This document shows positions 17,717-27,296 of a DNA stretch of 64,000 bases, piece by piece. The position numbers and the translations under genes are program-made. Source of the stretch: Verrucomicrobiales bacterium (GTDB lineage: Bacteria > Verrucomicrobiota > Verrucomicrobiia > Verrucomicrobiales > DEV007); the NCBI GenBank assembly GCA_029233965.1, contig JARGOP010000011.1, forward strand, positions 29,807-93,806, in the 5' to 3' direction. Within the stretch, counting starts at the first letter, position 1; each line of letters starts with the position of its first letter. A model generated the notes under the pieces. That model was given only the letters and a program-made list of their open reading frames with translations. It ran no database searches and had not been told where the DNA came from.

Positions 17717-17839
17717 GGTCTGAAAAGATAGCGCATCCCGTTGCCGCAGGCGCACCTATTTCTGTGACTGATTCGTGCTAAAGGCGCCGCTTTGACTTGC
17801 AAGGTTGATTCTGTTTTGAGAGGTTCCCCGTCTCATCCT

Positions 17840-19123
17840 ATGAAAATTGAAACACTTTGTCTCCATGGCGGGCATCAACCCGATGCAGTCACGAACTCCC
17901 GTGCTGTCCCCGTTTATCGCACGAGTTCCTTCGTCTTCAACTCAACGGAGCACGCGGCGAATTTGTTTGCCCTGAAGGAATTGGGCAACATCTACACCCG
18001 TCTCATGAATCCGACGACGGACGTTCTCGAGAAACGCGTTTGTCTCCTTGAGGGAGCCCCGGAGATGGGTGGACTCGGTCTTGCTTCCGGAACTGCGGCG
18101 GTCTTCAATACCGTCATCAACCTCGCGAAGGCGGGGGACAACATTGTCTCAGCGCGGAATCTCTACGGGGGGACTTACACTCAGTTCAACGACATTCTGC
18201 CCGCTCTCGGGATCACGGTGAAATTCGTCGACTCGCAGGATCCGAATGCGTTTGCCGAGGCGATCGACGACAAGACCCGTGCTCTTTTCTGTGAATCCGT
18301 TTCGAATCCTGCGCTTGAGGTAACTGACCTCGGGGCTGTCGCCGAAGTGGCTCATGCCAACGGCCTTCCCCTCGTGGTCGATTCAACTTTTTCGACGCCT
18401 TACCTGACGCGCCCGATCGATCATGGCGCGGACATTGTGATTCACTCTCTCACGAAGTGGATGGGGGGTCACGGGGCCGGTATTGGCGGTGTCGTCGTCG
18501 ACTCCGGAAAGTTCAACTGGGCCGGGGGACGTCACCCACTCTATGACGAGCCGGACAACTCCTACCACGGTCTCCGCTGGGGCCACGACCTGCCTGAGCC
18601 GCTCGCTCCGCTCGCTTTCATCCTGCGGATGAGAACGGTGCCGCTGAGAAACCTGGGCGCCTGCATCGCCCCGGACAACGCCTGGTTCCTCCTCCAGGGA
18701 ATCGAGACGCTTCCTCTCCGCATGGAGCGACACTGTGAAAACTCCCTGGCGGTGGCGAAGCACCTCCAGGCTCACGACAAGGTCGAGTGGGTGCGATTCC
18801 CCGGTCTGGAGACAGATTCGGAGTATGCCAAGAATCAAAAATACCTTCAGGGCAAAGGGGGCTCCATGGTCGTGTTCAGTATTCAGGGAGGTGCGGAAGC
18901 CGGGCAGAAATTCATTGAAAGTCTCGGGCTCTTTTCCCACCTCGCGAACGTGGGGGATGCCAAGTCGCTCGCGATCCATCCGGCGACGACAACCCATTCC
19001 CAGATGAACGAGGAGCAGCAGGCTGCCGGAGGAATCACTCCCGGCCTCATTCGCCTCTCGGTCGGAATTGAGAATATTGACGATATCCTCGCCGACCTCG
19101 ATCAGGCGCTGGCATCGGCCTGA
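17840..19123 (+). CDS. metY: O-acetylhomoserine sulfhydrylase (Cys/Met PLP enzyme)
   Basis: A 427-residue PLP-dependent enzyme of the MetY/MetC family that makes homocysteine from O-acetylhomoserine and sulfide. The N-terminal TLCLHGGHQPDAVTNSRAVP and YTRLMNPTTDVLEKR segments are typical of MetY. The PLP lysine is K206 in IHSLTKWMGGHG, and the C-terminal HPATTTHSQMNEEQ and GLIRLSVGIEN complete the pattern. The ATG at 17840 was preferred to an upstream start at 17792 because the conserved sequence begins there. No riboswitch-like structure was evident in the 120-base leader. Met gamma-lyase is the main alternative assignment. Confidence 0.87.
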   Translation: MKIETLCLHGGHQPDAVTNSRAVPVYRTSSFVFNSTEHAANLFALKELGNIYTRLMNPTTDVLEKRVCLLEGAPEMGGLGLASGTAAVFNTVINLAKAGDNIVSARNLYGGTYTQFNDILPALGITVKFVDSQDPNAFAEAIDDKTRALFCESVSNPALEVTDLGAVAEVAHANGLPLVVDSTFSTPYLTRPIDHGADIVIHSLTKWMGGHGAGIGGVVVDSGKFNWAGGRHPLYDEPDNSYHGLRWGHDLPEPLAPLAFILRMRTVPLRNLGACIAPDNAWFLLQGIETLPLRMERHCENSLAVAKHLQAHDKVEWVRFPGLETDSEYAKNQKYLQGKGGSMVVFSIQGGAEAGQKFIESLGLFSHLANVGDAKSLAIHPATTTHSQMNEEQQAAGGITPGLIRLSVGIENIDDILADLDQALASA

Positions 19124-19134
19124 CCGAACCGGAA

Positions 19135-21420
19135 TCAAAACGCATCAAACGCAATTTGCTGCGGGGCGACACCCAGCCCCGTCAGCATCTTGCGGGAGGC
19201 GTTGATCATCATGGGCGGCCCGCAGAGGTAGTACTCGATGTTCCGGGGCGAAGGGTGGGTTTCGAGGTAGTGTTTCCGCACCACTTCATGGATGAAACCG
19301 ACCCTGTCGTCCCAATCATCCTCCGGAAGTGGTTCCGAAAGTGCGAGGTGAAAGCGGAAGTTCGAGTGCTCTTTCGCCAGCGCTTCGAAGTAGTCCTCAT
19401 AGAAGATTTCCTGCTTTGAGCGGGCTCCATACCAGAAGCTGATTTTGCGGGCGGTCTTCCCGTTTTCAAACAGTTCGCTGAGGTGGGCCCGAAGCGGCGC
19501 CATGCCGGCTCCTCCTCCGATATAGACCATTTCTTTCTGTGTCGGCTTGATATGGAAATCACCAAACGATCCGATCGCCTTGACGGAGTCTCCGGGCTTG
19601 AGCGCATAGACATAGCTGGACCCGACGCCGGGGGGGCAGTCCTGTCCTGCGGGAGGCATCGCGATCCGGACGTTGAATTTCACGACGCCGTCACGCCCTG
19701 GGTTGTTGGCGATCGAGTAGTTGTTTCGCCGGCCTTCCTCACGATTTCTGACGCTGAGATCAAAGAGGTGATGTGCCTTCCAGACGGAGGCGAAGGGCTC
19801 CGGAACGGCAAGGTTGCGAAAGTGAATCTCGTCGAAGGTCGGGATCTCGAGTTGAAGGTAATCGCCCGGAGTAAATTGAGTGAGCGTGTCAGGATTGTGC
19901 GGCTCCAGCGTGAGTTCCGTGATGAACGTGGCGACACGGCGATTTTCGATGACTCGGAATTCGAAGGTCGCGGGTTCCTTTGCGCCGGCTCCGCCGCGTT
20001 CTTCGATGTTCAGAAAAAGGCGGCCGTTTTTCTCCCTGAGAGGATAGGTGGCGAGTCCCCGGCAGATCGGGGTCCGGGCAGGGGATCCGTCGATGAGATG
20101 GAAGCGACCGTTGTGTTTCGGGCACTCGACGATCTTTCCTTTTACAAGGCCGTCAGCGAGATGGGTGTTTCCGTGGGTGCAGACTCCGTCGGTGGCGTGG
20201 AGTTGATTGTCATCGTCGCGATAAAGCGCGTAGGTGCGATTGCCGTGGTCGAACCGGATCACCTCCTCCGTTCCGAGATCCGCGGCGGCACAGACTTCGA
20301 TCCACCCTTCGGAATCCGGTTTCGCATCGGAGCGTGGCGGCTCTTCCCTGGGGGCGGAACGGGAAGGTTCGGGAAGCCTTCGTTTCACGTGGTAAGCCGG
20401 ATCGCGCACCTGCCGAAGCAGGGTCGGGATGATTTCGCGCCAGCAGGAGAACAGGGACGGGTAAACCGCAGGGCAGTCGTCCTTGATCGCTTCGTGCAGG
20501 GCGGGAACAGCATGGTAGGGGACGAGCGGGAACATGTGGTGTTCGACATGGTAGTTCATGTTCCAGTAAAGAAACCGGTTCACAAGATGAGTTCGGAAAG
20601 TCCGGCAGTTGAGCCGGTGATCGAGGACATTCTCAGCAAGCCCGGTGTGCTGAGTGAGCCCGTAGACCAGCATCAGCCAGGTGCCGAAGAGATGCGGCAG
20701 GCCGACGTAGAAGAGGGGAAGGAAGCTTCCGGTGAGGAAAGAAATCGCAATTACCGCAACATAGATCCCGAGATGAATCCGGGCGGTCAGAAAAACCCGG
20801 CGATATTCGGACTCGGGAATGAAGGTCTTTTCGGATTCCCGGAGTCTCCCTGCGGTGTGAAGGAAGAGGCGGCTGAAGTAATCGGGGTAGGTCTTCAATG
20901 CGAAGAGTGAAAGGATTAACCCTTTGATGTCCGGTGGTCTTGGCACGGCAATCTCCGGGTCGCGACCGACAATGATCGTGTCGCTGTGATGCCGGTTGTG
21001 GGACCATCGCCAAACGACGCCTTCCCGCATGACCATGAACGAGGCGATTTCGTAGAGAGCATTGTTCATCCAGTCGGTTCGGAATGCGGTACCGTGACCG
21101 GCTTCATGCCAGCGTGAGTCGGCGGTCGAAGCATAGAGGGCTGCGTAGATGAGGTAGGGGATGGCAACCCGGGCCGTGTCTTTGCAAATAAACGTCAGGT
21201 AGCCGAACCCGAAGAGGAGACCAAACCAGATCAGGGTGTCCCGGATCGCCGGACCGTTCCGGCGGACGAGAAGTTTTCGCATCGTCTCCCGCGGCACCTC
21301 ACATTGATACCAATCCGCCCCGGCAAGACCCAGGGTGATGGCCCGGTCGGAGTTCTTCCGGTTCAACGTGTAGTCCTTGAGGTGAGTCTGAGGGACCGGC
21401 GGCGCTTCGAGTTCGTTCAT
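19135..21420 (-). CDS. Desaturase-Rieske ferredoxin-NAD(P)H reductase triple fusion
   Basis: A 761-residue single-chain redox enzyme. Residues 1-340 are a membrane di-iron desaturase/hydroxylase with three histidine boxes: HEAGH (105-109), HNRHH (141-145) and HVEHH (291-295). Residues 372-472 are a Rieske ferredoxin with C414-x-H416 and C433-x2-H436. Residues 485-761 are an FAD/NAD reductase of the NqrF/ferredoxin-NADP reductase type, with NNYSIANNPG, IGGGAGMAPLR and YLCGPPMM. All cofactor residues are intact. In rhizopine catabolism these three activities are encoded separately as MocD, MocE and MocF. Here the whole electron path from NAD(P)H to the di-iron site lies on one chain. The substrate, lipid or small molecule, is unknown. 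Confidence 0.88.
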   Translation of the reverse strand: MNELEAPPVPQTHLKDYTLNRKNSDRAITLGLAGADWYQCEVPRETMRKLLVRRNGPAIRDTLIWFGLLFGFGYLTFICKDTARVAIPYLIYAALYASTADSRWHEAGHGTAFRTDWMNNALYEIASFMVMREGVVWRWSHNRHHSDTIIVGRDPEIAVPRPPDIKGLILSLFALKTYPDYFSRLFLHTAGRLRESEKTFIPESEYRRVFLTARIHLGIYVAVIAISFLTGSFLPLFYVGLPHLFGTWLMLVYGLTQHTGLAENVLDHRLNCRTFRTHLVNRFLYWNMNYHVEHHMFPLVPYHAVPALHEAIKDDCPAVYPSLFSCWREIIPTLLRQVRDPAYHVKRRLPEPSRSAPREEPPRSDAKPDSEGWIEVCAAADLGTEEVIRFDHGNRTYALYRDDDNQLHATDGVCTHGNTHLADGLVKGKIVECPKHNGRFHLIDGSPARTPICRGLATYPLREKNGRLFLNIEERGGAGAKEPATFEFRVIENRRVATFITELTLEPHNPDTLTQFTPGDYLQLEIPTFDEIHFRNLAVPEPFASVWKAHHLFDLSVRNREEGRRNNYSIANNPGRDGVVKFNVRIAMPPAGQDCPPGVGSSYVYALKPGDSVKAIGSFGDFHIKPTQKEMVYIGGGAGMAPLRAHLSELFENGKTARKISFWYGARSKQEIFYEDYFEALAKEHSNFRFHLALSEPLPEDDWDDRVGFIHEVVRKHYLETHPSPRNIEYYLCGPPMMINASRKMLTGLGVAPQQIAFDAF

Positions 21421-21444
21421 GCGGGAGGATTCAACAGGGTCGGG

Positions 21445-22530
21445 TCATTGACCTGAGAGGGTTGTGTCGGTCGAAAAGGTGTAGACGCTTGTCGAGGTTT
21501 GCGGTTTGTCAGGATGAACGAGAATATCCCCGAACTCTCCGCCGGCGGTGGCATGGGGATAGCCTTCGCACTCGAGGCAGAGTCCGCTGAAAGGGAGGTA
21601 GGGCTGCCCCGACTTGCCGATGAGGGTGCCATCGAGCGAGACCGAGGTGTAGAGCTGCAGGCAGGGGAGGGTCGTCGCGACTTCCATGATGCGGCCGCTG
21701 CGAGGTTCCCGAACCGATGCGACGGCACGCAGTTCCCCGGTCCCGCCCAGCCAGTAGAGATCGCCATGCTGTTTCCAGAGTCCGGGTATGGCATCCCGCA
21801 GCGGCTTTGCCGTTTCGAAACTGGCGGCGGTTTTCTCGACCGGTTTCCATTCGTCCAGCAGGGTCATGGTCTCATCGACTGCAAAAATCCGTTTGCTCAG
21901 GATTTGCAACTCATGATCTTCGATCGTGTCGCTGCCTTCGCCGGCAAGATTGAAATAGGAATGCTGGGTGAGGCTCACCGGGGTTGCCCGACTGGAGGAT
22001 GCGACCGTCTCGAAGATCAACTCGTTGTCACTCGTGACGGTGTATCGCACCGTGAGGTCCACCGCGCCGGGATATCCGTTTTCGCCATCAGGACTGTGGC
22101 AGGTCAGTTCGAGTGAGGGGGCTTTGTCAGGGCGGTCGATGATGCGGGCCTTCCAGACTTTCCGCTCGATCGAGTCCGGGCCTCCGTGAAGATGGTTCGG
22201 GGGATCGTTGCGATCGAGGGGGAAGGTCTCGTTACCGATTCGAAGTAGTCCGTTCGCGATTCTCCCGGCGACACGACCCACCACGGCTCCGAAGTAGGGA
22301 TGCCCGCCCCGGTAGTCATCGAGACGGTCAAAGCCGAGGACGATGTCGGCGGACTTCCCGTTTCGATCCGGAGAGAGAAGCCGGGTGACGGTAGCTCCGT
22401 AGGTGATCACTTCCACTTCAAGGCCGACACCGCTGCACAGTGTCCATGCTTCAACCGGAGTTCCGTCGGGGAGGACTCCGCAGGGGCACGATGAAATGGA
22501 GGGGGTATTTCCCATCAGTTTGCATTTCAT
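21445..22530 (-). CDS. galM: Aldose 1-epimerase (galactose mutarotase)
   Basis: A 361-residue enzyme that interconverts alpha and beta aldoses. Substrate and catalytic residues are visible: GRVAGRIANG, NHLHGGP (His115), QHSYFNLAG (His190, the general acid) and LCLECEG with Glu320 as the catalytic base. The ATG at 22530 is taken as start; MGN at 22515 is an alternative. The frame stays open for another 640 bases upstream, but that part is antisense to the araC gene and is not coding. It is divergent from the AraC regulator across 60 bases, so common regulation is likely. Confidence 0.9.
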   Translation of the reverse strand: MKCKLMGNTPSISSCPCGVLPDGTPVEAWTLCSGVGLEVEVITYGATVTRLLSPDRNGKSADIVLGFDRLDDYRGGHPYFGAVVGRVAGRIANGLLRIGNETFPLDRNDPPNHLHGGPDSIERKVWKARIIDRPDKAPSLELTCHSPDGENGYPGAVDLTVRYTVTSDNELIFETVASSSRATPVSLTQHSYFNLAGEGSDTIEDHELQILSKRIFAVDETMTLLDEWKPVEKTAASFETAKPLRDAIPGLWKQHGDLYWLGGTGELRAVASVREPRSGRIMEVATTLPCLQLYTSVSLDGTLIGKSGQPYLPFSGLCLECEGYPHATAGGEFGDILVHPDKPQTSTSVYTFSTDTTLSGQ

Positions 22531-22590
22531 CGCAAAAATCAGCGGCTGTCTTCTCGCAATTGATCCAATACTTTGCAATATTTGTCCTGA

Positions 22591-23481
22591 ATGCTCGAAG
22601 ACCTTCGCATCGCCCCGGAGTATGACGGGTTTATCTTTCTTGCCGATGCGGCGAGGAATCCTCCGGTACTTCGTCCGCATCGTCATGTTGAGCTCGAGCT
22701 GAATTTCGTGGTCCGGGGATCGATCACCTATGTGCTCGGGAAACGGCGGTTCACATTTAAACAGGGAACTTTGCTTTGGCTCTTTCCAACGCAGCGTCAT
22801 CAACTCGTCGGGCGATCTCCTGATGCCCGCTACTTTGTCTCCGTTTTCAAACCGGAAATGATTCGCGAAGCCTGTTGCGGGGAGCGCTATGAACGAATCC
22901 TCAATCCGGAGGTGGGGGAAGAGGAAGTGCTGAGTTCGACGCTGGAAACCGGGGCGTTTGAATTGATTCGGCAAAGCATGACAGCGTTGCTCGATGACGG
23001 ACTCGATGCGGATGTCCTCAACCGCGAGGCTGGATTCGGAGTGAATGATGACTTCAGTTTTCAGCACGGTGATCCCGACTGGCTCAATGCGGGGCTGCGG
23101 CATTTGCTCCTGCTCTGCTGGAGGCTGCAGCGCGAACCGGGGAGACAGACCGGTGAGGCGCAGTTGCATCCGTCCATTCGCAAAGCTCTCGATCTGATGG
23201 GGCGGGCGGAGGAAGCTGACTCGCTCAGTGAACTGGCGGGGAAGTGTGGAGTCAGTCCTGCTTATCTGAGCCGGACCTTTCGTCGTCAGGTCGGGGTGAC
23301 CCCGGGGCGCTACCGCAACTCGTTGAAGTTGTCCCGTTTCTGGGAGCGCTATCGGGGTCCTGCCCAGCGTACGATGATGGAAGCTGCCTTTGATGCCGGC
23401 TTTGGCAGCTATGCGCAGTTCTTTCGCGTTTTTCAGGAGGCTTATGGAACCGGGCCCCGCGAAATGTTAAAACGCAATTGA
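22591..23481 (+). CDS. AraC-family transcriptional regulator
   Basis: A 296-residue regulator. The N-terminal half is a cupin-like sensor domain, with VLRPHRHVELELNFVVRGS and FKQGTLLWLFPTQRHQL carrying the conserved His/Glu pattern for ligand or metal. The C-terminal 100 residues are the double helix-turn-helix of AraC/XylS: SLSELAGKCGVSPAYLSRTF, then AAFDAGFGSYAQFFRVFQEA and the GPREMLK ending. The ATG at 22591 gives the full cupin. It is divergent from galM, which suggests control of sugar metabolism; the ligand is unknown. Confidence 0.9.
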   Translation: MLEDLRIAPEYDGFIFLADAARNPPVLRPHRHVELELNFVVRGSITYVLGKRRFTFKQGTLLWLFPTQRHQLVGRSPDARYFVSVFKPEMIREACCGERYERILNPEVGEEEVLSSTLETGAFELIRQSMTALLDDGLDADVLNREAGFGVNDDFSFQHGDPDWLNAGLRHLLLLCWRLQREPGRQTGEAQLHPSIRKALDLMGRAEEADSLSELAGKCGVSPAYLSRTFRRQVGVTPGRYRNSLKLSRFWERYRGPAQRTMMEAAFDAGFGSYAQFFRVFQEAYGTGPREMLKRN

Positions 23482-23483
23482 GT

Positions 23484-25733
23484 TCAGGACGCTGCCTCTC
23501 CCGACATTTCGAGGCGTTTGCGATTGATGAGGATCAGAATTTCCGCAGTCGCCCTGGCATCGCAGAGGGCGCGGTGATGCGAGTCGAGAGGGATTCCAAA
23601 TTTCCGACAGAGATTGGCGAGCCCATAGGACTTCAAGCCGGGAAAGACCCGCCGCGAAGTCACGACGGTGCAGAGGGTGGGGCAATGGAACAACTCTCCG
23701 ATTCGTTCGAACTCCGCGCGCAGAAAGCCGTAGTCGAAGGTCGCGCGATGAGCGGCAAAGACAGCTTCTCCGACGAACTCGCGAAAGTCGTCGGCGATTT
23801 CGGCAAACTTTGGAGCGTCGGCGACCATTTCATCGGTGATCCCGGTAAGCGCGATGATCGCTTTCGGAATTCTCCGGCCCGGGTTCACGAGTGAAGTCCA
23901 TTCGCCGAGGATCTCGTCGCCTCTCAATTTCACGGCTCCGATTTCAGTGACGCGGTTCCAGGCGGCCTTGCTGCCGGTGGTTTCAATATCGACGACAACA
24001 TATTCCTGCTCCGGATCAACCGCCCACCTCACCGCACCGACTTCGACCCGGAATCCACCGCGCTTCAGTTGCTCCAGACGTGTGAGTTGGGTTCGGCTGA
24101 TGCGGTCCCCTTCGCTTTTGATTTCGAGGAAGCGAAGTCCCTCCGGGCCGTGCACCATAAGATCGGGAAATCCACTGCGATGAGCCCGGTGATTCTCCGC
24201 CATCAGTCTGAGGATCATGGCAAGACCTTCCGGCGGAGCTTTGGAGACGAGGAGGCAAACAATCTCTAATGTTCCGGGAAACCAGGGAACCAGTGCGTTC
24301 GCGGTTCCCTCGTGTCTTTCCCAGGTCGAACGAATGCGCTCAAGTGATCCTTCGGGATCACGCAGCGAGGCGAGTCTGCCTTCGATCAGGTCACGGTTGG
24401 CCTCGAAAAATTTCCCCGAGTCGAGCCCCCACGGTTTCCTCTCAAATTCGTTGTGAATCGGAGCCCCGGATTCGAAGAGGAGATCCCAGAAGAGCAGTCC
24501 GAAGAGCTGATTCCAGACGAGGTTCTCGGTGTGAAAGGCCTCTTCGCCTTTTCTCGCGAGCAGCGAAATGACTCCTCCTTCGGGTCGGTCACGATTTGTT
24601 TCATCAATCGTGAAGACTCTCGCTTCACGCAGGAGGGACGTGAGTCGGCCGACCTTCTTTTTCCGGAACTTGCGCTCGTAAAAGTCCTCAGCAAAGAGGA
24701 GTTCGGCATCGCACGAGGGGTCGTGAATCATGCGCGTCAGTTCGGCCTCCGCTTCCTCCCGTTTCCCGCCTTGAACCAGCAACCTCGCGGTGCGTTCGGT
24801 GGCGGGAAATTCATCGGAAAAGCGATAGACTCGAAGCGCTTCGCCGGGTCTCCCGCAGCGCTCCAGTTCCCGACCCAACCGATACACAGCGCGATGGTAG
24901 AGTGTCGCAGATTCGGGATCGTCGAGCTTCGGCCACTCCTCGACGGTCCCGGCGAGCCGACTGACCACCCCGGGATCGGGGGCATCGAGTTGCGCCGAAA
25001 CAGTCAAGAGGGAGAACGCAGCACGGGCCGCCTCTCTGGATTCAAAACGGCTCTGAAACCCGGCTTGAAAGGGATTCCGCTGAATCAACCCGAGATCGCG
25101 AAGGGCCAGTGCGGTGAGGCCGGAGCTGAGTTTTCCGTAGTAGAGGAAAAAGAGATAGTCGAGCGTTTCGAGATGATCCTGAACGATGAATTGCCTGCGG
25201 AGAGTCTCATCGAAGCAATCCTCAAACGAGAGTCGCGCCTGGATCAAGGCGACGAGGTCCCGCTTTTTCACATTCGAGGGGACGGGTTGACCGGTCTTTT
25301 CACGAACGAGGGTGACGAGGTCGGGGCGTTTGTGGAGCGCGAGGAGATCGGGCCAGTCCTCATTCCGGGGCGCCCGGACGAACTCTTTCCCGCCGAGTTC
25401 CTCCAGGGCTTTGGGAACGGACTCGATTTCTTCATAGCGGAGAGATTCGCGGGAAAAGACGCGGCCCTTCCGGTTCGCGAACCGGACATAGAGGCATTGA
25501 GCATCGGGGGAAAGGGACCCGAAATCGTGGATAAAGCGCTGATGTTCACCCTCCAGAAGATTATCCATTTTTCTCCCGAGGAATCCCAGCATCTCGTGAA
25601 AATGATCGAGATAATAGCGGGATTGAAGAACCTGAGGAGCGTTCGGAGGCACGGTTGGAAAGGCTAGACTGAAAATGCCGGCGAAACAATCGCGTGAGCA
25701 CCGGAACGGGAAAAAGAGTGGCGGGGAGGGCAC
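23484..25733 (-). CDS. FAN1-like VRR-NUC nuclease fused to a DnaQ-type exonuclease
   Basis: A protein of up to 749 residues. Residues 40-170 match the FAN1 N-terminus (YYLDHF, then [20 protein letters not shown]) with a SAP-like DNA-binding segment near 136-166. Residues 180-390 are helical, TPR-like. Residues 400-570 are the VRR-NUC domain with GFPDL (Asp524) and LEIKSEGD (Glu537, Lys539). Residues 577-735 are a DEDDh exonuclease: DIETTG (Asp582, Glu584), Asp667, His720 and Asp725. FAN1 cuts near interstrand cross-links. The fusion to a 3'-5' exonuclease would let one protein incise and resect. The start is a GTG at 25733; a GTG at 25652 is more compact and equally possible. Confidence 0.88.
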   Translation of the reverse strand: MPSPPLFFPFRCSRDCFAGIFSLAFPTVPPNAPQVLQSRYYLDHFHEMLGFLGRKMDNLLEGEHQRFIHDFGSLSPDAQCLYVRFANRKGRVFSRESLRYEEIESVPKALEELGGKEFVRAPRNEDWPDLLALHKRPDLVTLVREKTGQPVPSNVKKRDLVALIQARLSFEDCFDETLRRQFIVQDHLETLDYLFFLYYGKLSSGLTALALRDLGLIQRNPFQAGFQSRFESREAARAAFSLLTVSAQLDAPDPGVVSRLAGTVEEWPKLDDPESATLYHRAVYRLGRELERCGRPGEALRVYRFSDEFPATERTARLLVQGGKREEAEAELTRMIHDPSCDAELLFAEDFYERKFRKKKVGRLTSLLREARVFTIDETNRDRPEGGVISLLARKGEEAFHTENLVWNQLFGLLFWDLLFESGAPIHNEFERKPWGLDSGKFFEANRDLIEGRLASLRDPEGSLERIRSTWERHEGTANALVPWFPGTLEIVCLLVSKAPPEGLAMILRLMAENHRAHRSGFPDLMVHGPEGLRFLEIKSEGDRISRTQLTRLEQLKRGGFRVEVGAVRWAVDPEQEYVVVDIETTGSKAAWNRVTEIGAVKLRGDEILGEWTSLVNPGRRIPKAIIALTGITDEMVADAPKFAEIADDFREFVGEAVFAAHRATFDYGFLRAEFERIGELFHCPTLCTVVTSRRVFPGLKSYGLANLCRKFGIPLDSHHRALCDARATAEILILINRKRLEMSGEAAS

Positions 25734-25751
25734 CTTTTGGTAGCGTTGAGA

Positions 25752-27251
25752 ATGGCAGCTCTTCTCGAAGTTTTAGGCATCAGCAAATCGTTCCCCGGCG
25801 TGCGGGCGCTTCACGAGGTCGGGTTCTCGGTGGATCGCGGTGAAGTTGTCGCCCTTCTCGGAGAGAACGGCGCCGGGAAAAGCACGCTCATGAAAATTCT
25901 CGCGGGAGTGCAGCCGGCGGATCGCGGGGAGATTTCAATCGACGGAAAAATGGTGAAAGTCAGCTCTGTCGAGGAGGGGCTGGCTCAGGGCATTGCCCTG
26001 ATTCACCAGGAGCTCAACCTCGCGACGAATCTCAGCGTCGGGGCGAACATTTTTCTCGGTCGTGAGCCGAAGAAGAGGGGATTGATCGATGAGAAAACAA
26101 TCGCGGCAGAGTCTCGAAAGTATCTGGACAAGGTCGGCCTCGATGTTCCGCCGGAAACGCTCGTCGGTGACCTCACGATCGGAAAGCAACAGCTCGTCGA
26201 AATTGCGAAAGCTCTTTCTACCGATGCCCGGATTCTGATCATGGACGAGCCGACCTCCAGTCTCTCCCAGCGTGAGACGGGACGGCTTTTCGAGGTCGTG
26301 AAGGATCTTCGCGGGAACGGGGTTAGCATCGTTTATATCTCCCATCGCCTTGCCGAGGTCATCGAGCTGGCAGATCGCGTCGTTGTGCTTCGCGACGGTG
26401 AGAATGCGGGCGAGCTGAAGAAGGATGAGGTCACGCATGATACGATGGTCAGTCTCATGGTGGGACGCGATCTTTCTCAGTTTTACGCCCACATGCCGCT
26501 CGATGCCGGGGAGATGGTTTTGTCGGTGTCCGGGCTTCGCACGCCGGTGCATCCGGGCCATGAGCTGAATTTTGAATTGAAGGCCGGCGAAATCGTCGGT
26601 CTCGCCGGATTGGTCGGTGCCGGAAGAACGGAATTGCTGGAGAGCCTTTTCGGGATCGCACCTGCGGTCGGAGGAACGATTGAAGTCAACGGTGCGGCGG
26701 TGACGATTTCCAATCCACGCGATGCGATTGAGGCGGGACTGGCTCTTGTTCCCGAAGATCGGAAGCAACAGGGGCTCATCCTCGACATGGCCGTTGCTGA
26801 TAATTTGAGTCTCGTTTCGTTGGAGCGCGATCAGAGGAAAGGCTTTTTAAATTTTGACGCCGAGAATGCCATTTCCAAAGAGATGGTGGAACGGATGCGG
26901 ATCAAGACGCCGTCGGACCGCCAGATTGTTCGGTTTTTGTCAGGAGGCAATCAGCAGAAGGTTGTCATTGGAAAATGGCTCGCGATGAAGCCCGGTGTCC
27001 TTCTTCTCGACGAGCCCACCCGCGGGATTGACATCGGAGCGAAGCAGGAGATCTACGCGCTGATGGAGGAACTCGCCGAACAGGGGGTGGCGATTCTTTT
27101 CGTCTCCAGTGAGATGGAGGAAGTCCTCGGCATGGCGGATCGGGTTCTCGTGATGCACGAAGGGCAATTGACCGGTGAACTGAAGCGGGATCAAATGAGT
27201 GAGGAAGCGATCCTGCATTTGGCGACCGGACGAATCGGGAGTGCGGCTTGA
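25752..27251 (+). CDS. Sugar ABC transporter ATPase (RbsA/MglA type), orphan
   Basis: A 499-residue ATPase with two nucleotide-binding domains, the architecture of RbsA, MglA and AraG. Domain 1 has an intact Walker A (GENGAGKST), the signature [15 protein letters not shown] and Walker B ([11 protein letters not shown]). Domain 2 has the degenerate Walker [11 protein letters not shown], the signature [15 protein letters not shown] and Walker [15 protein letters not shown], as usual in this family. The ATG at 25752 was chosen over a TTG at 25737. Neither a permease nor a sugar-binding protein is adjacent; mnmA follows 45 bases downstream. The partner genes must be elsewhere. Confidence 0.9.
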   Translation: MAALLEVLGISKSFPGVRALHEVGFSVDRGEVVALLGENGAGKSTLMKILAGVQPADRGEISIDGKMVKVSSVEEGLAQGIALIHQELNLATNLSVGANIFLGREPKKRGLIDEKTIAAESRKYLDKVGLDVPPETLVGDLTIGKQQLVEIAKALSTDARILIMDEPTSSLSQRETGRLFEVVKDLRGNGVSIVYISHRLAEVIELADRVVVLRDGENAGELKKDEVTHDTMVSLMVGRDLSQFYAHMPLDAGEMVLSVSGLRTPVHPGHELNFELKAGEIVGLAGLVGAGRTELLESLFGIAPAVGGTIEVNGAAVTISNPRDAIEAGLALVPEDRKQQGLILDMAVADNLSLVSLERDQRKGFLNFDAENAISKEMVERMRIKTPSDRQIVRFLSGGNQQKVVIGKWLAMKPGVLLLDEPTRGIDIGAKQEIYALMEELAEQGVAILFVSSEMEEVLGMADRVLVMHEGQLTGELKRDQMSEEAILHLATGRIGSAA

Positions 27252-27296
27252 GTGATTGGGTAGCGTCCTGCGGAGATTGGAATTGAAGACTTAGTC

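Noticed and set aside
17756..17839. SAM-type riboswitch before metY.
   Set aside because: The leader is short and I find no matching multi-stem pattern.
22531..23169. A long upstream extension of the galM reading frame, over 200 codons.
   Set aside because: It is exactly antisense to the well-supported AraC regulator and shows no galM-like sequence.
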